From Apostichopus japonicus (taxonomy: Eukaryota > Echinodermata > Holothuroidea > Aspidochirotida > Stichopodidae): a DNA stretch of 35,500 nt. Of the stretch, positions 10,924 to 22,319 are shown in pieces. Made by a program: the position numbers and the translations under genes. The notes beneath the pieces are model-generated. The model was given only the letters and a program-made list of their open reading frames with translations, had not been told where the DNA came from and made no database searches. Positions within the stretch are counted from its first letter, which is position 1. Each line of letters opens with the position of its first letter. The DNA lies in contig NC_092563.1 in NCBI RefSeq assembly GCF_037975245.1, forward strand, positions 8,777,001 to 8,812,500. The letters run 5' to 3'.

Positions 10924-11601
10924 TTAAGTATTGTTGATGCTGCAAGATGTCTTTCAACAAATCCAATAAAGGGTCTTTAACAGTTTTCATGCCAGGAAGC
11001 TAATTAACACTATACGTTATTCTCTCTTTATATGCTAACTTACAGTTCCACTATTACTGCCCTTTCTCGGCGCGTCCACATGTAAGAGTTTAATGACGTT
11101 ACTTATTTTAACCAGTCATTTGCCTTAACAAATGTAATCATCAACTTGGAAGTTATAGTTTTACAGGCGTATTACTTATTCAAACCCAGTTATATTTAAA
11201 GGTATTTTCCGTTGTCACGAGCCACGATTTACTAGAATATTTGACGTACCAATAAGGTATATCCTCACATATGACCGTTGATGATTTAACCCTATAGGAA
11301 AATTACAAAGCGGCAACTACAATGGCACTTCCTGAACCAAAGAGGATAGTGAGCATGGAGTGTCAGGGACGGGATATAGAGAGGTGGGGGAGGGTGGGGC
11401 ATGGGGAGGCTCGAGGAATCTCTCAAAGTATACATTTAGGGAATTGTTTATCTTTCCCTACAAGGATGCAACCTCTTCAACTAAAGTGTTATCCCTTTGT
11501 AATATTTGTTAAGCATTTTAATCTTAAGCAGTCAAACTTACGAGAGTTTCCTTATCATTTAAAATCATTTATTCAACTAGATATTAAAGAAAAAATCAAA
11601 A

Positions 11602-11658
11602 TAAAATAAAACTGTTAGCAAACTGCTTATCCACTAGAGAGCCTGTGTAGGAGAATGT
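11602..11658. repeat. 57-bp dispersed repeat, copy 1
   Basis: Identical over about 57 bp to 13620-13676, running from AAATAAAACTGTTAGCAAAC to GTGTAGGAGAATGT. Similarity fades into A-rich sequence on one side and stops abruptly on the other. On the - strand it would end in a T-rich (TTTTA)n-like tail, so it may be a retroposon end fragment. Confidence 0.75.
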
Positions 11659-11662
11659 ATAA

Positions 11663-11698
11663 TGTATAAAAGTAAGTTGGCCAACTTACTTTTATACA
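11663..11698. repeat. Perfect 36-bp palindrome
   Basis: The arms TGTATAAAAGTAAGTTGG (11663-11680) and the inverse (11681-11698) meet without a spacer. It starts 5 bp after the end of the 57-bp repeat copy 1. Confidence 0.85.
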
Positions 11699-12446
11699 GA
11701 TATTAAAGTATTTACAGTAATTTGGCATTCTGCTGGTGTTTCAATCCCAGTAATTTGCACGATCAGATAATATAAATGTTTTCAGGAATGCACCAGCATA
11801 ATCGCGGGACAGACATCAATGTTTCTTCCTATAAACAGAGAAATTCGCAGAACTAACTGAAAGTCAGCTTCGACAAGAAAATGTCCTTCAAGTTCGGAAC
11901 ACAATATATAACAATCGTCTAAAAATTATACATAATCCAGTACAAAACTCAACGACGAGACCGTGTATGCCATGAGTTCGCATATGTTTAATATTTAATA
12001 TTTCATTCCGTACATTTGGGAGTTGCTTATTAACTCGGCAGATATACGTTTGTCATATCAAAGACCAAATTTGAATATTTGCCAACATTCGCCAAGTTGT
12101 CGAGAATCGGTCAAAACGGTGTTATTAAAGTTATTAATAAGTGCCATGTATGTGATGACGTTATAAATATTAAATAGCCCAAACGTGTCAAAATGGTTAA
12201 TATCCAAATATAAAATTAATGAATAATATGGTAATATGTTCCTTGCACGATTTGATTGACAGTATAGTACGTGGTGGACTATGGCAAAGTGTTAACTAGT
12301 CATAAGAATGGACTGAAGTTATTAAAATCTACACGGTTAAAGGCAATAAGTAGTTATTGAGTTTACTCTGTCATAATTAAATGTCAGCTAAAAGCTAATA
12401 CTTGTCGAGTTTTGCAATAACTCTCTTTTTTTCCCTATTTTTGCAG

Positions 12447-12520
12447 GCAATGGTTTCATCGAAGGAAAAGAATTGAGAGAGTTTTTCACGGAATTGGTGG
12501 AGTGCCATGACAACCCAGAA
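12447..12520 (+). CDS. Internal exon (here 'exon 1') of a calbindin/calretinin/secretagogin-family gene
   Basis: This 74-bp exon is preceded by a strong pyrimidine tract ending in TTTTTGCAG and followed by the donor GTGAGT. It begins with two bases of a split codon, so the intron before it is phase 1. It then encodes 24 residues, starting NGFIEGKELREFF. These fit positions 5-12 of the first EF-hand loop (N5, G6, F7, I8, E9, with the invariant Glu at 12), followed by the exiting helix and a linker ending DNPE. Family knowledge: hexa-EF-hand proteins buffer or sense cytosolic calcium, often in neurons and neuroendocrine cells. The first half of the loop and the N-terminus must lie in an upstream exon, which I could not find in the 12.4 kb before this one. 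The end phase is 0, matching the next exon. Family assignment is firm; the subfamily is open. Confidence 0.85.
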
Positions 12521-13619
12521 GTGAGTTACTTAAATGATGCAGTGTTAGCCAGTAATTTGTCCTTTAAGCGCCGTCTGACTTATTATTGCGCTTTGTCGCC
12601 ATGGTGATATCACATGTGGTATATGCTTCATGTAATGTCAAACCGTACTATTCATTATGTGTGCTGTCTATACTGTTATCTGATAACGTGTGATGTGAAG
12701 TCCGAGGTGTTTATGTCACGTGATAAAGTAACATTGCGTGCCAGTTCGACAGTATATCATTGTTTGTTATAAGTCATAGTGACGTCACATCTTACCTTAT
12801 CTCAGTCACATCTTATCGTGGCGAGTTGTCTCATATATATTCTCTGGAATGCGCCGAGGATTATGGAACTCGCCCTTCATGATTAAACTTCGACGTTAAA
12901 CGTCAAACCTGGCGACTTTATGAAGTGTTGAAAGTTCTCGTACAATTAAGTTTGGCAGCGTAGAATGTCCTGTTTGAAGTAAACTCACTACTTATCGCTA
13001 ACATCAGAAAGTCGTGTGATGTTGCGCAAGCTTAAATATACACCTTGTCACTTGGTTAATACATATCAAAGAACGTAAACAGAGCGTGAAGTAATAACTT
13101 TCATTACATGTTTCAACAGTCACCTTTTCGCCCATGAATACACAATTTATAAAATATTCGCATAGAAGCTATGTTCATTGAGATTTCACAAATGACTTTC
13201 GGAAAGAAAATTGGTCAGGCTAGCATGCAGGTGTGAATAGATTCATGAGAAAACAGTGGCCAAATTAGATCCGTCCATTGAGCAGGTGTGTTAGGTTATC
13301 ATGTCCTACATTATATATGGAATCTGTTCTGATGATGGATCTTGTGTTTGAAAGAGAGCAGAATTGTAGATAAAACTCCCACCTTATATATATATATGTG
13401 CGGTTCAGCCTCAAAACAAGAGCATTTGCCAGCTTGATTTACATGAGCAATCGCACCAATACAAACAGAGATACGGGTTAAATGTGATTACGAATTTCTT
13501 CGATATGTTTTAATAATTTACATCTCCGTAACTCTGCTATGTTATGGTGAAATAATATTGCCGATTTATTAAATCATTCCTCATGCAAGTGTTCAAACGA
13601 GATTATATAAGAATAAAAA

Positions 13620-13676
13620 CAAAATAAAACTGTTAGCAAACTGCTTATCCACTAGAGAGCCTGTGTAGGAGAATGT
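13620..13676. repeat. 57-bp dispersed repeat, copy 2
   Basis: Second copy of the repeat at 11602-11658, in the same orientation about 2.0 kb away. The pair brackets exon 1. Confidence 0.75.
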
Positions 13677-14032
13677 TATGAGCCAATTTTCCTTTCAATG
13701 TTCATATAGTGTCACTTTACGTTTTTGAAATAACAGGGTCGATTTCATGTCGATTCATTGTACATGATGCTGCACTGTTCTACCTTGTCCGAGTCTTAAC
13801 AGCTTAATGGCGAACGAATGTGCCCGGTGGCCAGGTGTATGTACTCGTCATGCTCACCGTATGTAGTCTGCATATCAGGTTAATGTCGAATAATGCGAGC
13901 ATCTCAGACTATTAATTAAATAGAAAAATATCACAACATTAACCGAGTGGGATGGGTATGTCTACTTACATTGTCGATGGTTTATTGGATATGGAGAAAC
14001 ATGAGTGGTGATTTGGGTACGCAGTGAAGGGT

Positions 14033-14230
14033 GGGGAGAGGGTGGGGGTTGGGGGGTTGGTGGCCGCTCCTCCGTCATCAGTCGGGGTGACGTTCAGTCT
14101 GGGGAAAACGTTAAGTCGGGGGGGGGACGTTCTGTCTGGGATATTTTACGTTCAGAAGGGGAAGATTTATGCACTTCTACAGCCCTGGGACGCCCTCAGT
14201 CGGGGTTGTAGGAGTTTTGGGGGTTGTACA
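14033..14230 (+). repeat. G-rich stretch with repeated CAGTCGGGG/TCTGGGG motifs
   Basis: The segment contains GGGTGGGGGTTGGGGGGTTGG and several related pieces (CAGTCGGGGTGACGTTCAG, TAAGTCGGGGGGGGGACGTTC, CAGTCGGGGTTGTAGG). GACGTTC-type spacing suggests a degraded tandem repeat. The G-runs could form quadruplexes on the + strand. The open frames here are not convincing genes. Confidence 0.5.
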
Positions 14231-14816
14231 ACTCTTTTCAATCTCACACAAACGTCCAAAAGTATTTATTAGCAGAAACTTTTACATCAGATTATAGAAC
14301 TAATTTATAGTCTTAAAATGCCTCAAAATGTACCAGTTGACGTGTAAAAAAACATTTTTGCGGCTGAATAAGGCTTTTTCCTTCATTTACTCAGAATATA
14401 CATCAAAGGTTTATTGCATCGCGTGTAGGAAATATATCAGAAAGACAGGACCAGTGCAATTGTTGTGGATCTTAATTCAGAATATCTCTCATCGAATTTG
14501 CAAATTATATAAGTACAGTTGAAATCATCGAGTTATTCGTTGCTTCATTTACGCGCATGTATATTTTCTCCAGTTTCGTTGGAAGATTTAAATATGAATT
14601 GATTGAAGTTGGAATGCGTAAATGCCGTCTTGTGTTTACATACTGTAAATTGCCACATATAATGTTAAATATTATGTTCGATTTCCCACAATTTGTCCAG
14701 GGGCGTAATAGTATATGAAAACATCTGGAAGCAAGAAACCTACTTAGTCCTCTCCAAGATCAGGAAGATTAATTTAGTCAGGTCTAATTGAGTATTTTAA
14801 AGCCTTGACCTACATT

Positions 14817-15107
14817 AGGTAAAAGCCGCTTAAATAGGTTAAACTCGGTTTTGATAGGTAAAACCCGGTTTTAATACGTAATTCCCGGTTTTAATACGAA
14901 AAAACCCGGTTAAATAGGTAAAACCCGGTTTTAATAGGTAAACCCGGTTAAATAGGTAAAACCCGGTTTTAATAGGTAAACCCGGTTAAAATGGTAAAAC
15001 CCAGTTTTAATAGGTAAAACCCGGTTAAATAGGCAAAACCTTGTTTTAATAGCTAAAACCCGGTTTTAATAAGTAAAACCCGGTTTTGATAAGTAAAACC
15101 CGGTTTA
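14817..15107 (+). repeat. Minisatellite, 17-20-bp unit with CCCGG core
   Basis: About 15 tandem copies of GGTAAAACCCGGTTTTAATA. Units ending TTTTAATA partly alternate with shorter ones ending TTAAATA. Each unit centres on a near-palindrome AAACCCGGTTT. Outer copies are more diverged than central ones, as expected of an array homogenised from its centre. Confidence 0.9.
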
Positions 15108-16611
15108 ACATGATTGCTATTTGGCGCTCGTCATCTTCATCACAAACCCATCCTTGACGTTCTCCTCAATACTTTGGTTCCATTCTACAGAGAAAACTAA
15201 TTTGAGAAAAAATGGAATAAAGAGAGACCGAATTACAAACCGTGACATTAATCTTACTGATTCTCTTAGCCTGGATCGGTGATCTTGTCATTAGTAATGT
15301 TTACATATATACAATATGTATACGCTTTACTAGTGTACCATGCATGTGCACCTAATTAGACGTCGTTGAGTTAAATTTCTAAGAGAGGTTTAATTAAGGC
15401 ATAACTTCTGTTAAACCTACTGGAGCATACAATTTCGTTGTACTACACAGAGCATTTAGAGCATTTTGGGACAAATAAGTATTTGATAAAGTTCCAACAG
15501 TTTGTAGCAAATGTTTGTCTAAGGAATTATAATAAACGAGTATTTCGCTATGTTTGGTACGAAATGGAAAATTGCTCACCTAGAATTTGACATATTTTTG
15601 GTACAAGTGCATGGTTAACAATTCATCATTTTGCTAAAAGAAAATTACAATCATATCTATGAATATGTTGATTGCACTTTAACGTTTTCATATGAATCTA
15701 TGAATCAATGCTATTTGGAGTTAACACTTGACAACGAGAGTTAAATACTTCTTCTATATATATATATATATAAAATATAGTTGTATATATAGGATACGCA
15801 GCCTATCCTTTATTATAATAAACATATTAGACTGCATTTTTGTTCTACTGTGTATTGTTGTGTACAGTTTTTACATTTCGGCCTTTTAAACTAGTAAACA
15901 GTCATCGCTGCATCATATTGGCCCCGACTTTTCTTCTTTTTTTTTTAATCCTGCTAAAAGTTTTTACATCTGTTCGCCCGCAAGGTTCAATCCTCCGAGT
16001 GTTTTCCAAGATTATGATGACAAAAGGAAAAATACAGCGAGAAAAAAAAGGAATTATCGAAAGATATTTTGAGTAACAACATTAATAGGAGTTGTTAGCC
16101 TGCACACAAAAATGTACTCTTATGCAAGCTATAACTGAGTTAATGTGGACAGTGCATGTTCGAATGTGTTTCGTTACTGTGCTATATTGTCATGCCCCGA
16201 AGGAGACACATCACATCTGTATATACGCACTAGTTAAGTATTGAGTCGAAGTGCACAGTCGCTTTGCAGTAAGTTAGCATATTAGATGCTTATATTCGGT
16301 GGGTGGTTACGGGATGTGCAACATTATGCTCAATGTCCTTCCATGTCGAGGCCTTCGTAGGGGAAATGTGAAAGACGATGCGCTAGGACTGATTAGCTTC
16401 AACTGCTACTTTGCCCAAAGGGCATGGAAAAGTAATTACAAACTTCTCCGAGGGATACACTTTGGACCGAATATCATATCAAGTAATGTGGACTGAACAG
16501 TCCGCATAGGGGTTATATCACAAAGAGTTACAACAACGAAAAACTCGTGTAACTCTCGGCTGCTTGACACGGGTTTTATGATCTTTATTTCTGATATAGA
16601 TGTAGCTACTC
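15108..16611. other. Intronic stretch, little recognised
   Basis: Only a short (TA)n tract at 15755. Open frames at 15840-16076 and 16299-16496 have no recognisable features. Confidence 0.5.
15755..15773. repeat. (TA)n microsatellite
   Basis: A short TA tract of about 18 bp, followed by more TA-rich sequence to 15791. Confidence 0.85.
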
Positions 16612-17406
16612 ATGGAATCAACATCCCCTGTAGATAGCTTCTCGTGGCTTCAAGCAAGGATTATTTCCTGTAGATAGCCATTCATGGCTTCAAGCAAGGC
16701 ATATAACCTGTGGGTAGCCACTATTAGCTTCTTCTCATAAGAACCATCCCCCGGTAGATAGAGCACTAATTGCTTCAAGCAAGAACCATGTCCCGTATAT
16801 AGACACTCGTGGCTACAAGTAAGAACCATCTCCCGTAGATAGCTGCTCAGTCATGACTTCATGCAATAAACGTCTCCCGTAGATAGCTTCACATTCCTTC
16901 AAGCAAGGATAAATTCCAGTAGATAGTCATTCGTGGCTTCAAGTATAAGCAAGGCATATAACCTGTGGGTAGCCACTCTTAGCTTCTTCTCATAAGAACC
17001 ATCGCCCGGTACATAACCACTCATGGTTTCAAACAAGAACCATGTCCCGTATATAGACACGCACGGCTACAAGTAAGAACCATCTCCCGTAGATAGCTGC
17101 TCAGTCATGACTTCATGCAATAAACGTCTCCCGTAGATATTTTCACATTCCTTCAAGCAAGGATAAATTCCAGTAGATAGTCATTCGTGGCTTCAAGTAT
17201 AAGCAAGGCATATAACCTGTGGGTAGCCACTATTAGCTTCTTCTCATAAGAACCATCGCCCGGTAGATAACCACTCATGGTTTCAAACAAGAGCCATGTC
17301 CCGTATATAGACACGCACGGCTACAAGTAAGAAACATCTCCCGTAGATAGCTGCTCATGGCTTCATGCAAGGAATATATATCCTGTAGATAGCCACTCAC
17401 GTCTTC
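16612..17406 (+). repeat. Higher-order tandem array (about 255-bp units of six ~42-bp monomers)
   Basis: The monomers have the form CCCGTAGATAGCCACTC, then TGGCTTCAAGCAAGAACC, with much variation. The distinctive monomer starting AAGGCATATAACCTGTGGG recurs at about 16696, 16951 and 17205, giving a higher-order period of about 254-255 bp. The second and third higher-order units are nearly identical; the first is more diverged. No coding role is apparent. Confidence 0.85.
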
Positions 17407-17495
17407 ACTCAGAATTCAACTCCATTATACCTACTACTTTTCTTGGTAATAAATAGTGCCCTCACAATATATAGGAAATGTCCTGATATTTTCTT

Positions 17496-17510
17496 GGGGG
17501 GGGGGGGGGG
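17496..17510. repeat. Poly-G tract (15 G)
   Basis: An isolated run of 15 G about 90 bp after the ~255-bp tandem array. Confidence 0.95.
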
Positions 17511-18019
17511 ACTTAAAAACGTTAAGTAATATGTAAATAGTAGAATTCGTGGTACAGAATGATTTAGAGGGTCGGATTTGTTGGGGCATTTTGAGATCAT
17601 TCTCTAATCAAAGTCACATGTCAAATTGCCCTTCGGAGTCTTTCTTTGCCGCCTCAAATTGTCCGCTATAAATAGTCCCTCTTTCAAGCTGATAGAAAGG
17701 TTTATGTAGTGATTGCTGGTTATGCGGAACCTAATTCAAGTTATATTTCAGACCAGAGTATTCATCAAAGTTGTTTGCTTTATGAGTACTATCAGCTTTC
17801 TAGATGGTTGAAATTGAAATTTATTGCGAAATTTTCATTCGAAATTTGTTTTTTCCTGAGTGAAATTATTGTACATTTCACCTGTCAGATTATTACACGC
17901 AGGAACTGTATGCAAATACCAACGAATGACTAATGAGGGTTTGTGTATGCATTCACTTCTTAGACAGATTAGCCTTTCACGCTCAGATTAACCCTGGGTA
18001 TTCTATTTTATCTCTTAGT
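17511..18019. other. Intronic stretch, nothing recognised
   Basis: AT-rich; no gene or repeat signature seen. Confidence 0.5.
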
Positions 18020-18038
18020 TGAACTATATATATATATG

Positions 18039-18094
<56 letters not shown>
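18020..18094. repeat. (TA)n microsatellite
   Basis: A TA-rich tract with one TGTATAA interruption near 18038, continuing as pure TA to about 18094. It lies just upstream of the LINE remnant. Confidence 0.95.
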
Positions 18095-18097
<3 letters not shown>

Positions 18098-18299
18098 CTC
18101 ATACATTTGTTTCATAGTTCTTCTCCAACTTTTTTTTATTATAATTATGGCATACGTGTCACCTTGTGTTAATTTAACAAATGTTGATGTTGAAAATATC
18201 TTTCAACTTACACATATGAACAAAATTTCATGATAACTCTTTTGAAAATAATTTAGGTGAGGCTCTAAGTGATAACATTACTTTAAAGATTAGTTTTCT

Positions 18300-19020
18300 T
18301 GCAACTATTATAATGAAGATGAATTTAATGTAGTTTTACGAGATAAAACCTACACACTCTCTGTTCTTCATCATAGTATTAGAAGATTACGCAAAACCAC
18401 CGACACACATAGTTACTTACCTCGTTAATCTGGCAATTTGGTTTAATGTTATAATGTCGACAGTGATAGGTTATGGTAATGGTGATCACCTGGGTAATAT
18501 TTTTTCTGGTTAAAATTTTTGTTATGTTGCTTCATATAATAAATGTGGCGGTGATGGTATACGGTATTCTTTATAAGATTATATTGTCTTCAATAATTGA
18601 TTTCAGTTTATATGTATTGCTCTTGCCCCCATTGCCAGGTAGAGGATACTTGGCTTGATTTATCATACAAACAATAAACCCATATGAGTTATAGCTTGTT
18701 ACCGTCACCCAATAGGACAATGGTAAACACTTTAATAATTCTCTTGAGGAATCCTTTCATACTCTCTCCATTGCTCCTACCTGTATTTTAGGGGATATTT
18801 TAATATCGAGTTATTTAAAGTTTATAAATGATCCTATTTACAATGACGTCATTACTTTAGTTATGAGTCATACTTTTTCCCTACGATTACTTTTCCAACC
18901 AGAATCAATGATCAAAGCTGTAGTCTTGTTGACAATATTTTCATTACAGTATACCAACTGATTTACTTGTCAACAAGGTAACATATGTGCGGATATCAGT
19001 GATCATGTTCCGAATGTTTG
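18300..19020 (+). pseudogene. LINE apurinic-type endonuclease domain, degenerate
   Basis: Translating across frames gives a series of typical endonuclease pieces: YNEDEFNVVLRDKTYTLSVL near 18310, GYNFCYVASYNKCGGDGIRY near 18510 (compare the usual NKRGGGV), IACYRHPIG near 18690 (usual YRHP), GYFNIELFK near 18795 (usual GDFNID), FPTRINDQSCSLVDNIF near 18890, and ADISDHVPNVC near 18992 (usual DISDH). Several stops and frameshifts separate them. In intact elements this domain nicks target DNA to prime reverse transcription; here it is dead. Confidence 0.75.
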
Positions 19021-19219
19021 TGTTAGTCAGGAAATGGAGGAACATAATTAATGTGATAAACCAATGATTAGGATTTAGACACATATTAGTAAATTTAATG
19101 AAGCAATTGAATCAGCCGATATAGATCCTGTATATAATAGTCATGATGTTAATGCATCTTATTATTAGTTACTTGGTATTTTAAATCATAACCACATCTT
19201 ATACTTTCCTTTGTCAAGA

Positions 19220-20490
19220 ATGTCTATAGAAAAAGGTTTCATGCTAAGCCTTGGATTACCCCTGGCATTAGGAAATAAATTTCTCACTAGAATAAATTAA
19301 TATCGTAAGTATATATATATAATCCTACTCATAAACATGAGATTAATCTTAATTTATATCAGATCTGCTCAATCATAATATTAATTCAATATGATAGCTT
19401 CAAGACAAACTATCCTCTAAGCAGGCATGGTCAGTAATCAACTCTATAATTAAAGGTAAACAAAAGTCTCACACCAGTGTTATCTCTATAACGGTACCAC
19501 GTGTGCTGGTAATCTCGATGTAACTAACGCTTCAATGATTTCTTTTCATCTTTAGGGTATAATCTCAGTCCAAAAATAAATCCGTCATTTTCTGCCCATC
19601 CCGTATACTTGGATCAACAACTCCCTGCTTGGATTGTCCTATCTAACGATCAATTTTCCTTTCTCCTGTCTCTGATGGTGAAATTCTCAAGCTTATTGAT
19701 TGATTAAAGATTGCATAGGCTCCAGGTATTGACGGTATTCCTGCATGTTAGGCTTATTAAATCCGTTCCCCATGTGCTAGCCCCTGTATTTGGTCCATAT
19801 CTTAAACGATGTCTTTATATATGGGATTTATCCTAATGTTCTATAAGTATAGCAAAAGTTATTCCGTTATTCAATAAAGAGTGATACAATTTTGCCAGAA
19901 AATTAGAGACCTATAATTTTACTTCCTTCCATTAATAAGCTAGTTGAGAGTGTCATAGAGAGAAGGTTATGTGCTATTTTAAACAAAATTATATTTTTTT
20001 ATAGTTTTCAGTGTGGATTTAGGGAGGCCGCTACTCAACTTGCCTTGCTTTATTATAAAACATCAAAAGTATGCGTTCTCATCTTGAGAAGGGTAAACGA
20101 TATATTAGGATTATACCTGGATTCAAAGAAGTCCTTTGATACAGTTGACTATTCAAATGCTAATACATTCAATGCCTGCAATATGCTTTCCAGTTATTTA
20201 TCCAACAGAAGACAATGTAATTTTGTTCATAATACATCTTCATATTATTCTGACGTCATCACTGGAGTTCCACAAGGTTCCGTTTGGGACCCTTAATCTC
20301 TTTACTTTACGTTAATGATATTCAAACTGCTGTTCCAAATGTTTCCACTCGCTTCTTTGCTGATGATACAAATGTGTTTCTTGCTGACAAGAATTGTGCT
20401 GATTTAGTTAAGAAGGCCAGCTTGACTCTCGGAAAACCTAAGGATTGGTTTGATGCAAAAAAAGTTAACTTTACACATTGGCAAAACTAG
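19220..20490 (+). pseudogene. LINE reverse transcriptase domain, degenerate
   Basis: KPWITPGIRK lies near 19230 and APGIDGIP near 19730. One open stretch (19907-20296, 129 codons) carries RPIILLPSINKLVES, FQCGFREAATQLAL and the catalytic motif A FDTVDY (20135-20152). About 20 residues then seem to be missing before SSYLSNRRQ. Motif B, GVPQGS, is at 20264-20281. A frameshift and stop near 20284-20296 are followed in the next frame by PLISLLYVNDIQ and the catalytic FADD (20356-20367). The catalytic aspartates survive but the frame is broken. Confidence 0.85.
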
Positions 20491-20955
20491 CTACACAAGT
20501 TTTCATGCTCATAATTAAAGTCATTCATGTTATAATGTTTTTCATTTGACGGTATTGACTTCTTTAAATCATCTTTTCATAACTACTTAGGATTAATTAT
20601 TAACTAAAATTATCATGGGAGCAACATATTAAGGATATATGTAAACGTTTGCTTAAGTACATTGGTATATTCTATCATATCAGAAACACCCTTCCAACTG
20701 AAACAGCCATTCAAAATTTATTATTCATTTATTTATTCTAAACTTCCTTATGTAATTGAAGTTTATGGTACAGCATGTACTACTTACTTAAGTCCTCTTC
20801 AAATTTGACAGAATAGATTGATCAAGCTACTTACAATGAAACCTTGAAGGTTTTTAACAAATCAGTTACATAACCTCTTAAAGATTGAAGATATCCACTC
20901 TTACAACATTGGTGGGATTTGCATTCAAATATTGTAATGTGTACGGGTAAGTGGG

Positions 20956-20990
20956 CCTGACGTTTCGATCCTAGCAAGATCTTCTTCAGA
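20956..20990 (-). repeat. Dispersed CTGAAGAAG...CGAAACGTC motif
   Basis: On the - strand, CTGAAGAAGATC, a short loop, then GATCGAAACGTCAGG. GATC/GATC can pair, and GCCT/AGGC can close the outside. I recognise this type of sequence as a recurring repeat motif in animal genomes. It sits at the 3' boundary of the LINE but on the opposite strand, so it probably belongs to a separate repeat. Confidence 0.5.
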
Positions 20991-21260
20991 GGCTGAATAA
21001 CAAGAGCCCTCTATTAGTTCTTGAAATAGTGATCTTGTCCATATGAACCGCCATAAGACTGTATACGTGGTATATTAAAGCTTATAGTAACTATTTTGTA
21101 ATATTTTATTTCATCTGGCTCAAACTTCTTTCTATACAATTAAATCAAATAATTCCCTGCAACCTTTTCAAACTAGTCTACACACTATGCTCATACATCA
21201 TTATCGACAGTAGCAATACCCAAACCTGTTAAATAGACATGTAACGTGTGTAGTCTATAT

Positions 21261-21287
21261 CCCCCCCCCCCCCCTCCCCCTTTTTTT
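21261..21287. repeat. Poly-C/poly-T tract
   Basis: C14 (21261-21274), one T, C5, then a T run. Confidence 0.95.
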
Positions 21288-21920
21288 ATAGGAAAATGGC
21301 TTTACATTTTCTAGGACCTAAATTTTCGTCCCATAAATTCTCATTGTTATGGGATATTGGTTAGATAATTCAAGTCATATTTCAAGATGACCAGATGCTC
21401 AAAAAAATTTCAACACCTCATTTCATTGGTATAAGGATGAACACATATACATCATACTTATAAGCTACCTTCGTGTGTTAGAACTGATTGCATGTGATGT
21501 CTTGGCAAACTATTCATATTTATTTTGTTATTGTTCTTCGGATGGTCACCTACAAACGTGACTTTGACCGATACCCACGTTAGAACAAACAAATTGAAGT
21601 TTTATGTTCACATTACCATATTTACACACCGTGCCACTCTTTGTTAATCAAGTTTCATCGTTGGTTATAAGATGCCCATCTATATATGTTGGCAGTTCCA
21701 AGTCCTTTTTGATCAGATTAATCACATATATTGGGTCATATTTGTTTTCCTCCAGCCACTGTCAATCATTAAGTTTATCTGCCAGGAAAATTCTTATTTA
21801 ACTGTGTTCTTCATAATTGTTGAGTGTCACCATAGGCAACGCCCTGAAAAGCAAAGTAGATATTAACCACAGTTAAGGAACGACACGAATCCTGGGATGA
21901 GCATTTGGAAGACATCAACA

Positions 21921-21960
21921 TGTTTCTATGGTAACTCTCTGTTTCTATGGTAACTCTCTG
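21921..21960 (+). repeat. Short tandem duplication, 19-bp unit
   Basis: TTTCTATGGTAACTCTCTG occurs twice in direct succession within AT-rich sequence. A recent slippage duplication is the simplest reading. Confidence 0.75.
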
Positions 21961-22275
21961 AGATGGTTGCGATGAATATACAGTTCAATGTGGGATTGAA
22001 ATGCGGTTATCAACGGAGTATGTTAAAATGTGAATGATAATGTTCGTATAATAATAAACATAAACTGCTTAACGATCCTAAGATTTATTTTTGCAATAAA
22101 TTTCATATCTTCACTAATATTCAACACACGAAGATCACTTTACAAAGGAATTCATATGAGCTAGTTTAAACACGTGCTGAAATATTTATGACGCAAAAAA
22201 AAAATCGTTTTGTCCCAGCTCGCGGAGCTTGATCGCCTAACTCGTCAATATTAAAATTCCATGAGAGAAGTAAAT

Positions 22276-22319
22276 AACCCACTAACTGGGAGGGAAATCG
22301 CCCACCCAGTTAGTGGGTT
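22276..22319. repeat. 15-bp perfect inverted repeat with 14-nt loop
   Basis: AACCCACTAACTGGG (22276-22290) and its inverse (22305-22319). AATCGCCCACCCA in and beside the loop is repeated just downstream (about 22332). No element boundaries are visible. Confidence 0.8.

Larger units (their letters stand above)
10928..12446. other. Intron upstream of exon 1
   Basis: Apart from the 57-bp repeat and the 36-bp palindrome, nothing is recognised. It ends in the pyrimidine tract and AG acceptor of exon 1. Confidence 0.6.
12521..14816. other. 5' part of the intron between exons 1 and 2
   Basis: Intronic. Holds the second 57-bp repeat and the G-rich stretch at 14033-14230; otherwise featureless. Confidence 0.6.
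18270..20930 (+). mobile_element. Decayed non-LTR retrotransposon (LINE), CR1/Jockey-like
   Basis: Conserved LINE ORF2 landmarks occur in the correct order on the + strand but in shifting frames with many stops. The endonuclease spans about 18300-19020 and the reverse transcriptase about 19220-20490. A C-terminal tail similar to those of CR1/Jockey-type elements runs to about 20920 (LPTETA..., KLPYVIEVYGTA). No ORF1 is recognisable and no target duplication was found. A (TA)n tract (18020-18094) lies just upstream. The element is inactive and sits in the intron between exons 1 and 2. Confidence 0.82.

Noticed and set aside
16612-17406. CRISPR-like array
   Set aside because: Monomers vary throughout and abut each other without unique spacers, and the context is an animal intron. 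It is a tandem higher-order repeat.
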